Under the pieces are notes generated by a model. It was not told the origin of the DNA. It saw only the letters and a list, made by a program, of their open reading frames with translations, and did no database searches. A stretch of DNA of 64,000 nt. Origin: CALOBA01 sp942491465 (GTDB lineage Bacteria > Pseudomonadota > Gammaproteobacteria > Chromatiales > Chromatiaceae). The stretch lies in NCBI GenBank assembly GCA_942491465.1, contig CALOBA010000007.1, forward strand, positions 1-64,000, given 5' to 3'. Below are positions 50,168-60,209 of this stretch, piece by piece; position 1 is the first letter of the stretch; each line of letters begins with the position of its first letter. The position numbers were made by a program, and so were the translations under genes.

Positions 50168-52289
50168 GGGCGTACCTGATCGATGTTGTTGAACTCGGGG
50201 CCGCTGCCGGCGAAGGCGGTAGCTGGATTCGGAATCGGGTGCCGTGCCCCGGGCTGCTTTCCACGTCCACATGCCCGCCGAGGGAGTGCACAAGCTCGCG
50301 GCATTCGTACGCACCGATGCCCATACCGGCAAGCCCTTTGGTTGAGTCGAACGGCCGGAACAGACGCTCGCGGACGAAGTCGGCGTCCATGCCGCAACCG
50401 TTGTCTTTGATCTCGATCCGCGCCATGGATTCCCGCCGGTAAAGCCGCAGCTCGACCCGTGGAGAGGCGCTTCCCGCCGTCGCTTCCTGAGCGTTCTGAA
50501 CCACGTTGGCGATGACGGCAGCAAGCCGGTCGCGGTCGGCGTCGATCATCGGCGCAAAGCCGGGTTCCAGCTCAAGCTCCGGGGCCGGGGCTCGGCAGCG
50601 CTGTTGCTCGACCACCGCGTTGAGCAGCGACCTCAGGTCGAGGGGCTCCTTGTGCTGCGACGCAGCCGGCGCGCGCAGTTGTACCAGCAGGCGCGTCATT
50701 CGCTCAACGGCGTTGCCGATGGTCTGCATCGCATCCGCGATGAACTCCGGGTTGTGGCCGTGGCGCTCCGCATTGCGTGTGATCAACGAGAGCTGGGCCA
50801 CCAGGTTCTTGAGGTCATGCACGACAAATGCGGAAAGTCGGTTGAAGCCGGCGAACTGCTGTGCCTCGGCCAACGCCTTGGCCGCTCGGTCCAGCGCGAG
50901 ATAGCTCGCTGCCTGGCGGGCGGCAGTGCGCAGCAACTCGGTGTTCTCCCAGCCCAAGGCTTGCGGCACGCGCGGGCGGGCGAGCAGCGTAAAGCCGATG
51001 AGCTTGTCGTCGTGGATAAGGGCCACCCAGAGCCAGAATATGTCGTTCTCGCCGATCCACTGCGGCAGTTCCCGTGTAGACCCCGGCTGCGATCTGTCGG
51101 CGTCATGGACGTCTTCGACCTCCGGGAGCGCTTCGAGTGCCGCATCCGTGGAACTCGGCGCCCAATGCCGGTCGACCTGCGAGATCGGCAGGTTCCAGCA
51201 GCTGGCGAAGCGGTAGACGCCGTCGTCATCGCGGAGCCAGATTGCGCCGCCGGGGCTCTCGACCAGCTTGCCGAGCGCATAGACGACGCGTTCGGGCAGT
51301 GATGCCTGCAGCGCCTTACCGGACAGGACCTCGATGAGATGGAGCCATTCCTCGCGGTAGTCGTAGCGGTAGCTGAAGAAGTGTTTGCTGACGAACAGCT
51401 TCAGACGTGAGCGCAGCTGGCCCGAGAACAGCAGCACGATCAGCATCAGTCCGGCGCCGAAGAGGAACATCGGTTGGAAGACACGGCCCCATTCGCCGCC
51501 GTAGAAGCGGATGTAGTAGCCCGCGGACGCCATGACGACCAGATAGATGCCGGTGGCCAGCAGCGCCGTGCTGTGGAAGACGACGGCGCGGGAGACGGAC
51601 AGATCGAACGACCAGTGCGGGTTGCGGGCGACGGCGATGGCGATTGCCGGGACGGCAATGGCGTTGACCGCCCCGCGCGCCAGCCAAATATCGTGATCGA
51701 GGCGCTGGAACAGCACCGCATCGGCGAAGAAGAAGAAGTCGAACGCGAACAGCGAGCCGACGCCGATGCAGAGATACTTGATTCCCCATCGATGCTGCTG
51801 CGGCGTGTTGCGATAGACCTGCTCGATCAGTATCAGCCCGAGGATCGCAAGCAAGAGCTGGACGACAAGGCGCAGGGCCCCCGCATTGCTCGCCAGTGCG
51901 GGGCTGACGAGGCTCAGCCAGTTCTCCCACGGGAGCATGGACAGGCCGGCGGTGGCGATGACGACGGCTTGCGTCGCCGACAGCAACGCGGCCTTTTGGC
52001 CCGTGCCGGCAAGCGACCGCAGCACCCGCAGCAGAAACAGCAGCCAGCTGAGGTTGCGGAGCATCTCCAGCCCCCGGATGACTTCGACCGGGAGACTGTG
52101 CCAGGCCGACTGGATCGCCAGGCAGCCGGCCCAGATGGCGCTGGAGAGGATCGCCGCCAGCAGCAGGCCCCCCAGCATGCGCCCGCGCCACGTGGTCGAC
52201 ATCAGAACGCCGAGCAACAGCATCAGCACCGCCGCGGCGGTATACCCGAGGCTCCCGATAAGCTCGAGCGGCAAGGTTGGTGCAGTCAT
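50160..52289 (-). CDS. prsK: PEP-CTERM/XrtA-system histidine kinase PrsK
   Basis: 709 residues. About eight N-terminal membrane helices (residues 12-310: 'GYTAAAVLMLLLGVLMSTTW', 'LGGLLLAAILSSAIWAGCLA', 'IALLATGIYLVVMASAGYYI'), a GAF-like region (about 325-480: 'EWLHLIEVLSGKALQASLPE', 'SPGGAIWLRDDDGVYRFASC'), then HisKA-type 'FVVHDLKNLVAQLSLITRNA' and the ATPase 'VVQNAQEATAGS', 'IKDNGCGMD', 'GLAGMGIGAYEC'. Matches PrsK by architecture. Senses an unknown envelope signal and phosphorylates PrsR. Confidence 0.93.
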   Translation of the reverse strand: MTAPTLPLELIGSLGYTAAAVLMLLLGVLMSTTWRGRMLGGLLLAAILSSAIWAGCLAIQSAWHSLPVEVIRGLEMLRNLSWLLFLLRVLRSLAGTGQKAALLSATQAVVIATAGLSMLPWENWLSLVSPALASNAGALRLVVQLLLAILGLILIEQVYRNTPQQHRWGIKYLCIGVGSLFAFDFFFFADAVLFQRLDHDIWLARGAVNAIAVPAIAIAVARNPHWSFDLSVSRAVVFHSTALLATGIYLVVMASAGYYIRFYGGEWGRVFQPMFLFGAGLMLIVLLFSGQLRSRLKLFVSKHFFSYRYDYREEWLHLIEVLSGKALQASLPERVVYALGKLVESPGGAIWLRDDDGVYRFASCWNLPISQVDRHWAPSSTDAALEALPEVEDVHDADRSQPGSTRELPQWIGENDIFWLWVALIHDDKLIGFTLLARPRVPQALGWENTELLRTAARQAASYLALDRAAKALAEAQQFAGFNRLSAFVVHDLKNLVAQLSLITRNAERHGHNPEFIADAMQTIGNAVERMTRLLVQLRAPAASQHKEPLDLRSLLNAVVEQQRCRAPAPELELEPGFAPMIDADRDRLAAVIANVVQNAQEATAGSASPRVELRLYRRESMARIEIKDNGCGMDADFVRERLFRPFDSTKGLAGMGIGAYECRELVHSLGGHVDVESSPGHGTRFRIQLPPSPAAAPSSTTSIRYALG

Positions 52290-52304
52290 AATCGATCGGG
52301 TTGT

Positions 52305-53699
52305 TCAGCGTGCGCCCTTGCCGAGGAGCACGACCTCGACGGTCTGCAACAGGATGATCAGATCGAGGGCGATGCCGGCATGCTTGACGTAGTACAAATC
52401 GTACTCGAGCTTGCGTCTGGCATCCTCTTCACCGGAGCCGTAGGCGTACAGCAGCTGTGCCCAACCGGTGACGCCCGGCAGTACGCGGTGACGCTCGGCG
52501 TAGAATGGAATGCTCGCCGCCAGCTGCTCGACGAACTCCGGCCGCTCGGGGCGGGGCCCCACCAGGCTCATTTGCCCCTTGAGCACGTTGAACAGCTGCG
52601 GCAGTTCGTCCAGGCGACTCTTGCGAACAAATCTGCCGAGACGGGTGATGCGCACGTCGTCGAGGCTCGCCCAGCGCGCTCGGCCGTCGGCTTCGGCATC
52701 GGGGCGCATGCTGCGGAACTTATGCAGGCGAAATGGCAGTCCGTCCTGACCGACCCGTATCTGATGGTAGAGGATGGGGTGCCGTCCACGCGATTCGATC
52801 AGGCTGGCGATGGCGATCAGCGCCATCAACGGGATGCCGACGATCAACATCGAGGTGGCGAGGACGATGTCGAAGATGCGCTTGCCGTAGAGTCCGGACA
52901 CGCCGCGGCGGAACCCGTTCGTCGAGAAGATGATCCAGCTCGGGTGCAGCAGGTCAATCTTGATCAGCGCCATCTCCTTCTCGAAGAAGGTCAACAGGTC
53001 CATGACCGCGAAACCGCTCATCTTGCAGTCGAGCAACTCTTCGATCGGCAGCACCTGGCGGCGGTTGTCGGCGGCTACGACGATCTCGTCGACCTCGTAC
53101 TCGATCGCCAAGTCCAACAGCGGTCGGCCCGCGGGGAGCATCTCCTCAATCGGGACCTTCTGATCGTCCAGCAGCATGGCCACGAAGCCGACGATCTCGA
53201 AGCCGCGACTCGGGTCTTGATAGGCTTTCTCGCGAAGCAGCCGTGCCTGGTCTCCGGCGCCGAGCACGAGCACCTGCCGACGCTGGTATCCCGCTCCGGC
53301 AAACCGCTGGATCAGCAGGCGTACGAGCACGATCGCGATGAAGCCGAAGACCAGTGCGAGCGCCAGGGCCCCGCGTCCGATCCAGACCGCCGGCACCAGA
53401 TAGAAGACCAGCACCAGGACGGTGGTGCCGATGGCGAAGGCGAAAGCCAAGCGCACGATCAGCCCGGACTCGCGTTCATGGATGCCGCGCTGGTAGAGCC
53501 CCATCGCCAGCATCGACGTGACCAGCGCCAGCGCGAATACGATCGATGTGCACAGCGGACACATCCCCGGCTGGAACGGGCTCTGCCATCCGAACCGGAC
53601 CAGAATGGCGAGCTGGGAGGCGCCCACCAACAGCACGGTCTCGACCAGGCCAAGGAGGAGATAGATCCTGGAGACGTAGTATCCGAGGACGCGAATCAT
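52305..53699 (-). CDS. PEP-CTERM-associated sugar transferase (EpsB2/TIGR03013 type)
   Basis: 464 residues from ATG 53699 (MIRVLGYYVSRIYLLLGLVE). Four to five membrane helices in the first 130 residues, a Rossmann-like domain with 'VLVLGAGDQARLLREK', a fifth helix (about 280-300), then the polyprenyl-phosphate sugar-1-phosphate transferase domain: 'RVGQDGLPFRLHKFRSMRPD', 'RKSRLDELPQLFNVLKGQMS', 'LVGPRPERPEF', 'LPGVTGWAQLLYAYG'. Loads the first sugar of the exopolysaccharide repeat on undecaprenyl phosphate. Divergent from tviB. Confidence 0.93.
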   Translation of the reverse strand: MIRVLGYYVSRIYLLLGLVETVLLVGASQLAILVRFGWQSPFQPGMCPLCTSIVFALALVTSMLAMGLYQRGIHERESGLIVRLAFAFAIGTTVLVLVFYLVPAVWIGRGALALALVFGFIAIVLVRLLIQRFAGAGYQRRQVLVLGAGDQARLLREKAYQDPSRGFEIVGFVAMLLDDQKVPIEEMLPAGRPLLDLAIEYEVDEIVVAADNRRQVLPIEELLDCKMSGFAVMDLLTFFEKEMALIKIDLLHPSWIIFSTNGFRRGVSGLYGKRIFDIVLATSMLIVGIPLMALIAIASLIESRGRHPILYHQIRVGQDGLPFRLHKFRSMRPDAEADGRARWASLDDVRITRLGRFVRKSRLDELPQLFNVLKGQMSLVGPRPERPEFVEQLAASIPFYAERHRVLPGVTGWAQLLYAYGSGEEDARRKLEYDLYYVKHAGIALDLIILLQTVEVVLLGKGAR

Positions 53700-54014
53700 G
53701 CGTGGCTCCAAGATGCAGTGAAGCGCGTGGGGGCGCGCGCCAAATAACGTTGGCGGGCGATCCGCTCGCCCCCTGCCGGGAGCTTGGTCGCGGGCGCGAT
53801 GCTGCGACCGGCAGGGACTAGTTGGGTGGTTCCGCCCGAACGCATCCTACCATAGGCATCGAACAGGTTCGGCGACGATAAGTGAACGCTAAGGGCGGCT
53901 CGTCACTGTGCAGCGCTGCTGCTATGATGCCGGACCGCATACGAGCGCGGTCGATCTTGAGCGACGGTGCTCGATGCCACCTGAATCTTCCAGCTAATTG
54001 AGCCGCTTCGATCC
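53700..54014. promoter_or_regulatory. Divergent intergenic region between sugar transferase and tviB
   Basis: 315 bp with no gene. Must hold promoters for both directions. I searched by eye for a sigma-54 -24/-12 element (expected from PrsR) and found none convincing. GC-rich close to the sugar transferase, less so near tviB. Confidence 0.5.
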
Positions 54015-55325
54015 ATGTCGACCATAGATGAGTCTTCCCGTCGCGCTGTCCGCTTGCCCGCGGAGCCGATTGTCGGTGTTGTCGGATTGGGCTACGTGGG
54101 CCTGCCGCTGGCGGTGGAGCTAGGGCGATGCTGGCGAACCGTCGGCTTTGATGTCGATGCCCGACGCATCGCCGAGTTGCGGGCCGGTCGGGACCGCTCG
54201 CTCGAGGTGTCTGCCGGCGAGCTGGCGGCGGCCGCTGACATTGTCTACACGGACGACCCTGCCGCGCTCGCCGAATGCAACGTCTACATCGTCACCGTGC
54301 CGACCCCGATCAACGCCCACAAGCAGCCCGACCTAAGCCCGCTTCAGAGCGCCAGCGCGACCGTCGGTGCCCTGTTGCGTCCGGGTGATGTCGTCGTCTA
54401 CGAGTCGACGGTCTATCCCGGAGCGACCGAGGAGGTTTGCGTACCCATCCTCGAGCAGCGTTCCGGTCTGCGTTTCAACCAGGATTTCTTCGCGGGCTAC
54501 AGCCCGGAGCGCATCAACCCGGGCGATAAGGAGCACCGCCTGACGACGATCAAAAAGGTCACCGCGGGCTCCACGCCCGAGGTCGCCGACTTCGTCGATG
54601 GCCTCTATCGTCGGATCATCTCCGCCGGCACCCACCGCGCCAGCAGTATCCGGGTGGCCGAGGCGGCGAAGGTCATCGAGAATACGCAGCGCGATGTCAA
54701 TATCGCCCTCATCAACGAGCTGGCCATCATCTTCAACCGCCTCGGGATCGATACCGATGAGGTCCTGGCTGCCGCCGGTAGTAAGTGGAACTTTCTGCCG
54801 TTCAAGCCCGGCCTGGTGGGAGGGCACTGCATCGGCGTGGATCCCTACTATCTGACCCATAAGGCCCAGGCGATCGGTTACCAGCCGGAGATCATCCTCG
54901 CCGGGCGCCGGCTCAACGACAGCATGGGGGCCTTCGTGGGCTCCGAGGTGGTCAAGTTGGTCGCCCGGCGTGGCGGATTATCGCGCGACGCGCGGGCGCT
55001 GATCCTCGGATTGACCTTCAAGGAGGACTGCCCGGACCTGCGCAACACCCGCGTCATCGACATCATCGCCGAGCTTGCCGGCTACGGGATCAGCTGTGAT
55101 GTCCACGATCCCTGGGCCGACCCCGATGAGGCCCGCGCGGAGCTCGGCGTCGCGCTGGTGGAGCCGACCTCGGGCGGGGTCTACGACGCCGTGGTCATCG
55201 CCGTTGCGCACCGTGACTTCGCGGCCATGGGGGCGGAGGCACTGCGCGGCCTGGCGAAGCCCGATGGCATCTTGTACGACGTCAAGCACCTGTTGCCGGC
55301 AGAGGCTGTGGATGGTCGGCTCTAG
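54015..55325 (+). CDS. tviB: UDP-sugar C6-dehydrogenase, TviB-like
   Basis: 436 residues. N-terminal Rossmann 'VGVVGLGYVGLPLAVELGRC', then 'FDVDARRIAELRAGRDRSLE', the catalytic Cys in 'GLVGGHCIGVDPYYLTHKAQ', substrate loop 'IKKVTAGSTPEVADFVDGLY', and the C-terminal domain 'ILGLTFKEDCPDLRNTRVID'. The 'RDRSLEVSAGEL' stretch is typical of TviB/WbpO enzymes, which oxidise UDP-GlcNAc or UDP-GalNAc to the uronate. Works with the epimerase 50 bp downstream to supply acidic sugars. Confidence 0.92.
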   Translation: MSTIDESSRRAVRLPAEPIVGVVGLGYVGLPLAVELGRCWRTVGFDVDARRIAELRAGRDRSLEVSAGELAAAADIVYTDDPAALAECNVYIVTVPTPINAHKQPDLSPLQSASATVGALLRPGDVVVYESTVYPGATEEVCVPILEQRSGLRFNQDFFAGYSPERINPGDKEHRLTTIKKVTAGSTPEVADFVDGLYRRIISAGTHRASSIRVAEAAKVIENTQRDVNIALINELAIIFNRLGIDTDEVLAAAGSKWNFLPFKPGLVGGHCIGVDPYYLTHKAQAIGYQPEIILAGRRLNDSMGAFVGSEVVKLVARRGGLSRDARALILGLTFKEDCPDLRNTRVIDIIAELAGYGISCDVHDPWADPDEARAELGVALVEPTSGGVYDAVVIAVAHRDFAAMGAEALRGLAKPDGILYDVKHLLPAEAVDGRL

Positions 55326-55375
55326 GCGATTTCCGGCAATCGCCTTAGGGGAAACGCTGAATCAATGAGAAAGCA

Positions 55376-56383
55376 ATGAAAGTCCTGATCACCGGCAGCG
55401 CCGGCTTTATCGGTTCCGCCCTGGCGCTGCGGCTGCTGGAGCGTGGCGAAGAGGTCGTCGGCGTCGACAACCTGAACGACTACTACGACGTCGGCCTCAA
55501 GCAGGCACGGCTGCGGCGTACCTTGGAGTATGAGCGCTACACTGATCTGCGCCTCGACCTGGGCGATCGCGAAGGCATGGTCGCGGCCTTTGCCGAGCAC
55601 CGCCCCGAGCGCGTGGTCAATCTGGCCGCTCAGGCCGGGGTGCGCTACTCCATCGAGCATCCGCTGGCCTACGTCGACACCAACCTGTCCGGGTTCGCCC
55701 ATGTGCTCGAGGGTTGCCGGCACAACGGCGTCGAGCATCTGGTCTATGCCTCCAGCAGCTCGGTGTACGGCGCCAACACGCAGATGCCGTTCTCGGTGCA
55801 TGACAATGTCGATCACCCCCTGAGCCTGTATGCCGCGAGCAAGAAGGCCAACGAGCTGATGGCGCACACCTACAGCCATCTGTACCGGCTGCCGACGACG
55901 GGTCTGCGCTTCTTCACCGTCTACGGCCCCTGGGGTCGGCCGGACATGGCCCTGTTCAAGTTCACGCGGGCGATCCTCGCGGGCGAGCCCATCGACGTCT
56001 TCAACTACGGCCATCACCGGCGCGACTTCACCTTCATCGACGACATCGTCGAGGGCATCGTGCGCGTGCTCGACCGTATCCCGGAGCCGAATCCCGACTG
56101 GAGCGGCGATGAGCCGGATTCGGCCACCAGCTCGGCCCCCTATCGGCTCTACAACATCGGCAACAATCAGCCGGTGGAACTGCTGCGCTACATCGAGGTG
56201 CTTGAGCAGTGCTTGGGGGCGGAGGCGAAGAAGAACCTGCTGCCGTTGCAGCCCGGCGACGTGCCCGACACCTATGCCGACGTTCAGGCCTTGGTGGATG
56301 CGGTGGGCTACAAGCCCGACACCTCGGTCGAGGACGGCGTGAAGCGGTTCGTGGACTGGTATCGGGACTTCTATCAGGCCTGA
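55376..56383 (+). CDS. NAD-dependent epimerase, UDP-glucuronate 4-epimerase type
   Basis: 335 residues. SDR fold with NAD loop 'LITGSAGFIGSALALRLLER', 'VDNLNDYYDVGLKQARL', catalytic 'YASSSSVYG' and 'YAASKKANELMAHTYSHLY' (Ser and YxxxK), and 'RFFTVYGPWGRPDMALFKFT'. The 'NLNDYYDVGLK' and 'GPWGRPDMA' features are those of UDP-GlcA 4-epimerases, which make UDP-galacturonate. Operon with tviB; exopolysaccharide precursor supply. Confidence 0.92.
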   Translation: MKVLITGSAGFIGSALALRLLERGEEVVGVDNLNDYYDVGLKQARLRRTLEYERYTDLRLDLGDREGMVAAFAEHRPERVVNLAAQAGVRYSIEHPLAYVDTNLSGFAHVLEGCRHNGVEHLVYASSSSVYGANTQMPFSVHDNVDHPLSLYAASKKANELMAHTYSHLYRLPTTGLRFFTVYGPWGRPDMALFKFTRAILAGEPIDVFNYGHHRRDFTFIDDIVEGIVRVLDRIPEPNPDWSGDEPDSATSSAPYRLYNIGNNQPVELLRYIEVLEQCLGAEAKKNLLPLQPGDVPDTYADVQALVDAVGYKPDTSVEDGVKRFVDWYRDFYQA

Positions 56384-56482
56384 GCGCCGGTCGTCGCCGT
56401 CGTCGTCGGATCGATACGCGATTTCGACAACGACAACGACAAAAAGGCGGAATCGGCCGCGCCGCGCGAAGCCGAACCGGGT

Positions 56483-57403
56483 CTAACCTCGGGCCTCGGC
56501 AGTACTCTCGGGCACCTGGAAGATCGTCACCAGCGCCGCCAGCAGGTCGCGCAGCTCACCGCTCAGCAATGTCAGCTCGGCGTTGAGGCGGGCGGTCTCG
56601 TCCTCGGCGTCGTCGTCGATCGCCTCCTCGATCAGCTCGTCGGCGAACCGCAGTCGCTTCAGGCCCAGATCTTCGTCGAGCAGCAGCGACAGGCGCTCCT
56701 GGAAGTCCACGGCCAGGGCGACGACGCGTTGGCCCGCGTCGAGGTGGGCCTGGATCTCCGGCGAGGTCAGGTCGTGGCCGCGGCAGCGGATCACCGCCTT
56801 GCTGTCCGCCGGGTTGCGCAGCTCGCACTGATCTTCGATGTCGAAGCCGGCCTCGGCTTCACCGCCGGCGACCCAGGCGGTGAGCCGATCGGCGACCGGA
56901 ACGCCGGGGCGCAGCGGCTTGGCCGGCAGCGAGCCCAGGGTCTTGCGCAGCAGCGACAGGACCTCTTCGGCGACCTTGTCGCTGCCCGCATCGACCACGA
57001 CCCAGCCGTCGCGCGGGTCCACATAGGCGAGCACCGTGCGCGAACGGGTAAAGGCCCGGGGCAGCATCTGCATCACCAGCTCCTCGCGCAGCCGGGTGCG
57101 CTCGCGCCGGCCCACGTCACGCACCTCTGTCTGCTCGATCTCGGCGACCCGATCGGCCACGGCCTCGGTGACCACCGAGGCCGGCAGCAGCCGCTCCTGG
57201 CGGCGCGCGGCGATCAACAGGCAGCCGTTGGCCGGGTGTGCCAACATCTGCGCCGCGGGGCCCAGCGGCGAGGCCCAGCCCAGCGTCATCAGCTCCTGGG
57301 GTCCGCACGGACGGGCGCGGTGCTCGGCGAGCCGCTCGTGCAGTTGCGTCGCGTCGAGGGTGAAGGGTGCGCTGAGCTGAAAGACCTTGGCGTTCTTGAA
57401 CAC
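56483..57403 (-). CDS. rdgC: Recombination-associated protein RdgC
   Basis: 306 residues from GTG 57403 (MFKNAKVFQLSAPFTLDATQ). RdgC landmarks: 'GWASPLGPAAQMLAHPANGC', 'LIAARRQERLLPASVV', 'AYVDPRDGWVVVDAGSDKVA', 'EDQCELRNPADSKAVIRC', 'LKRLRFADELIEEA'. Forms a ring on duplex DNA and restrains RecA. Convergent with the epimerase; between them (56384-56482) is a run of CGACAA units. Confidence 0.95.
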   Translation of the reverse strand: MFKNAKVFQLSAPFTLDATQLHERLAEHRARPCGPQELMTLGWASPLGPAAQMLAHPANGCLLIAARRQERLLPASVVTEAVADRVAEIEQTEVRDVGRRERTRLREELVMQMLPRAFTRSRTVLAYVDPRDGWVVVDAGSDKVAEEVLSLLRKTLGSLPAKPLRPGVPVADRLTAWVAGGEAEAGFDIEDQCELRNPADSKAVIRCRGHDLTSPEIQAHLDAGQRVVALAVDFQERLSLLLDEDLGLKRLRFADELIEEAIDDDAEDETARLNAELTLLSGELRDLLAALVTIFQVPESTAEARG

Positions 57404-57518
57404 GGTGGGGGACTCCTGACAAAAGGCCGCGCATTATCCAGGCAACGCGCATGGCACGCCAGGGGAGTATTGAGCGCAGCGCATCACCGAGGTGGCGCGG
57501 TTCTCCGGTTGAGCCCCG

Positions 57519-57929
57519 TCAGGCCATGGCCGCGCCGTCCCTCATCATCTCGGCCAACTCGTCGTAGACCTTGACCCAGGCGGCGCGGGTCTCGGGGGTG
57601 AAGTCGTCACCCAGGCCCTGCTCCAGGGTCCAAAGCAGGGCGTCGGCGAACTTCGCGTAGTCCTCGTCGCCGACGCCGTAGCCGCTGTGGCGGGCGCCCA
57701 TCATGTGGATCACCCGATCGAGGGGCTCCAGGTCATCAAGGGCGGTGACCGCCTTGTCGATCATGCGGATCAGCTTCGGACCCTGCTCGTCCAGCTCGCC
57801 CTTGAACAGGGGCTTGACCTCCGGGTGGTGCGTGAACAGACGTTCGTAGAGTATTTCCGTCGCCTCGTCGGCCATCGGCATGATCTTCGCCCAGGACTGC
57901 TTGACCAGGGCCTTGTTCTCGGGGGTCAT
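57519..57929 (-). CDS. Single-domain globin
   Basis: 136 residues from ATG 57929. Globin fold: 'MTPENKALVKQSWAKIMPMA', distal region 'FTHHPEVKPLFKGELDEQG', proximal heme His in 'RHSGYGVGDEDYAKFADALL', and 'FTPETRAAWVKVYDELAEMM'. Similar in size to Vitreoscilla hemoglobin, without a reductase domain. Binds O2 or NO in the cytoplasm. The start is followed by an AT-poor gap to the divergent transporter, which could hold a nitrosative or oxygen-controlled promoter. Confidence 0.92.
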   Translation of the reverse strand: MTPENKALVKQSWAKIMPMADEATEILYERLFTHHPEVKPLFKGELDEQGPKLIRMIDKAVTALDDLEPLDRVIHMMGARHSGYGVGDEDYAKFADALLWTLEQGLGDDFTPETRAAWVKVYDELAEMMRDGAAMA

Positions 57930-58142
57930 CGTTGGTGAGTCTCCAATCGTCGGTTGTCGGATATGCGGGGATGGTATGTGACCGGCCCGAGACGGGCAAC
58001 GCGTTTTGCGGCCTTGGTCATTCTTTCGGCCAAGCACGGACGACCAAGCCGAAGACGGCCGTCCTGCCGCAAAACCCAAGCGTGGCCACGGTTGATTCAG
58101 TACCATGGGCGACTTCTTGATGGTTGCGTGGACGAGGTGGTT

Positions 58143-60101
58143 ATGCGTGCGTTGATCCGGGCGGTGTCGTTGAAGGACCTGGCCGCGGTGGCCTTTGCCG
58201 TTGGGGCGATCTATCTGGCGGGCTTGGTGCCGTCGGTACAGATCGCCTGGGTGATGGCCTTTCTGGTGCTGACCATCTTCCTGTTCGCGTTCGAGGTGGT
58301 CGGTGTCGACGTGGCGGCGGTCACGGTCATGGTGCTGCTCGGGCTGACCAGCCTGCTGGCGCCGCTGATGGGCCTGGAGCACGGGCTGGTGCCGGTGGAG
58401 CACCTGTTCGACGGCTTTGCGTCCAATGCGGTGATCTCGATCATCGCGGTGATGATCATCGGCGCCGGGCTCGACCGCACCGGGATCATGTCGCGGGTGG
58501 CGAGCTTCATCATGCGCGTGGGCGGCACCACCGAGACGCGGATCATCCCGATGATCTCCAGCACGGTGGGCGTGATCTCGTCGTTCATGCAGAACGTCGG
58601 CGCTGCCGCGCTGTTCCTGCCGGTGGTCAGCCGCATCTCGGCGCGAACCGGGCTGCCGATGTCGCGGCTGCTGATGCCCATGGGCTTCTGCGCCATCCTC
58701 GGCGGGACCATGACCATGGTCGGCTCCTCGCCGCTGATCCTACTCAATGATCTGATCCTGACCTCGAACAAGGCCCTGCCCGAGGGCGTCGCGCCCATGG
58801 GGACCTTCTCGCTGTTCGACGTGACGCCCATCGGCATCGCGCTGCTCGCCACCGGCATCGTCTATTTCGTCATCGCCGGCCGCTTCGTGCTGCCGTCGCG
58901 GGGCACCGACAAGCTGGAGGCCAAGGACCCGATGGCCTACTACGCCGAGACCTACGAACTCGATGCCTTCTCGGCCTTCGAGGCCCGGGTGCCGGCGTCG
59001 AGCCCCATCGTCGGTATGAACGTCAACGAGATCGAACAGCAGTGGCGGGTGCGGGTCATTGCCGTCAACAAGGGCGATGGCGTGCGCTTGGGCGCCTCCG
59101 GCATCGACCGCGGTCTTGGCATCGAGGCCAACACCCTGCTCGGGCTGATGGCGGCCGAGGACAAGCTGGACGCCTTCGTCGAGGCCAACGGCGTCGAGCT
59201 GCGCCCGGAGCTGGAGGAATTCGGCGAGGCCCTGTCCTCGGGTAAGGCCGGCATCGCCGAGGTGGTCATCCCGCCCGGCTCCACGCTGATCGGCAAGACT
59301 GCCCGCGACGTCTTCATGCGCAAGGTCTATGGCCTGTCGCTGCTGGTTATCCGCCGCGGTGAGGATACCTTCGATTACGAGCGCGGCGGCGTGCGCGACG
59401 TGCCGTTCAGGATCGGCGACACGCTGGTGGTGCATACCACCTGGCTGGATCTCACGCGCTTGGAGAAGGACCGCAACTTCGTCGTCGTCACCACCGAGTA
59501 TCCACACGAGGAGCTGCGCCCGCACAAGGTGCCCATGGCGCTGCTGTTCTTCGTCATCACGCTGGGTCTGGTGCTGTTCACCGATCTGCGTCTGTCCGTT
59601 GCGCTGCTGACCGGCGCCGTCGGCATGATCCTGACCGGCGTGCTGAGCATTGACGAGGCCTATGAGGCCGTCAGCTGGAAGACCGTGTTCCTGCTCGCCT
59701 CGCTGATCCCGCTGGGCCTGGCCGTGGAGTCCTCCGGCACCGCCGCCTGGATCGCCGATCAGACGCTGACCGCGCTGGGCGATGTGCCCATCTGGGTCAT
59801 CCAGGCCGCGCTGGCGGTGCTCGCAACCTTCTTCACCCTGGTGATGTCCAACGTCGGCGCCACGGTGCTGCTGGTCCCGCTGGCGGTCAACATGGCCTTG
59901 GGCGTCGGCGCCAACCCGGCGGTGTTCGCGTTGACCGTGGCCATCGCCACCTCCAACTCGTTCCTGATCCCGACCCACCAGGTGAACGCCCTGATCATGG
60001 GGCCGGGTGGTTACCGGGTGCCCGACTACATGCGTGCCGGCGGGATCATGACCATCCTGTTCCTGGTGGTCTCGTTGGCGATGTTGAATCTGGTGTTCTG
60101 A
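58143..60101 (+). CDS. SLC13/DASS-family transporter with RCK_C (TrkA-C) domains
   Basis: 652 residues from ATG 58143 (GAGGTGG upstream); the longer frame from 57954 has no homology. About ten membrane helices in two halves (residues 10-260 and 455-652), each with an SxxxxxGT/SNVGA-like motif: 'SSFMQNVGAAALFLP', 'GGTMTMVGSSPLIL' and 'TLVMSNVGATVLLVP', 'ATSNSFLIPTHQVN'. Between them are two soluble regulatory TrkA-C domains ('NEIEQQWRVRVIAVNKGDGV', 'GKTARDVFMRKVYGLSLLVI'). Probably a sodium-coupled dicarboxylate or sulfate importer; sulfate or thiosulfate-related roles are common in purple sulfur bacteria but not shown. Confidence 0.92.
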   Translation: MRALIRAVSLKDLAAVAFAVGAIYLAGLVPSVQIAWVMAFLVLTIFLFAFEVVGVDVAAVTVMVLLGLTSLLAPLMGLEHGLVPVEHLFDGFASNAVISIIAVMIIGAGLDRTGIMSRVASFIMRVGGTTETRIIPMISSTVGVISSFMQNVGAAALFLPVVSRISARTGLPMSRLLMPMGFCAILGGTMTMVGSSPLILLNDLILTSNKALPEGVAPMGTFSLFDVTPIGIALLATGIVYFVIAGRFVLPSRGTDKLEAKDPMAYYAETYELDAFSAFEARVPASSPIVGMNVNEIEQQWRVRVIAVNKGDGVRLGASGIDRGLGIEANTLLGLMAAEDKLDAFVEANGVELRPELEEFGEALSSGKAGIAEVVIPPGSTLIGKTARDVFMRKVYGLSLLVIRRGEDTFDYERGGVRDVPFRIGDTLVVHTTWLDLTRLEKDRNFVVVTTEYPHEELRPHKVPMALLFFVITLGLVLFTDLRLSVALLTGAVGMILTGVLSIDEAYEAVSWKTVFLLASLIPLGLAVESSGTAAWIADQTLTALGDVPIWVIQAALAVLATFFTLVMSNVGATVLLVPLAVNMALGVGANPAVFALTVAIATSNSFLIPTHQVNALIMGPGGYRVPDYMRAGGIMTILFLVVSLAMLNLVF

Positions 60102-60209
60102 ACCGGGGCATGTCTGGGGTTTTGTCCTGCTGGGTTGGGCCCCGAACTTCGTTCCAGCGCCCCTTCCCGCATCAATGCTGCGCATGACAATCGACAGGCC
60201 CTGACCCCC

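Noticed and set aside
53700..54014. Sigma-54 promoter for the sugar transferase or tviB
   Set aside because: TTGGCGCGCG-like sequence lacks the GC at the correct -12 spacing.
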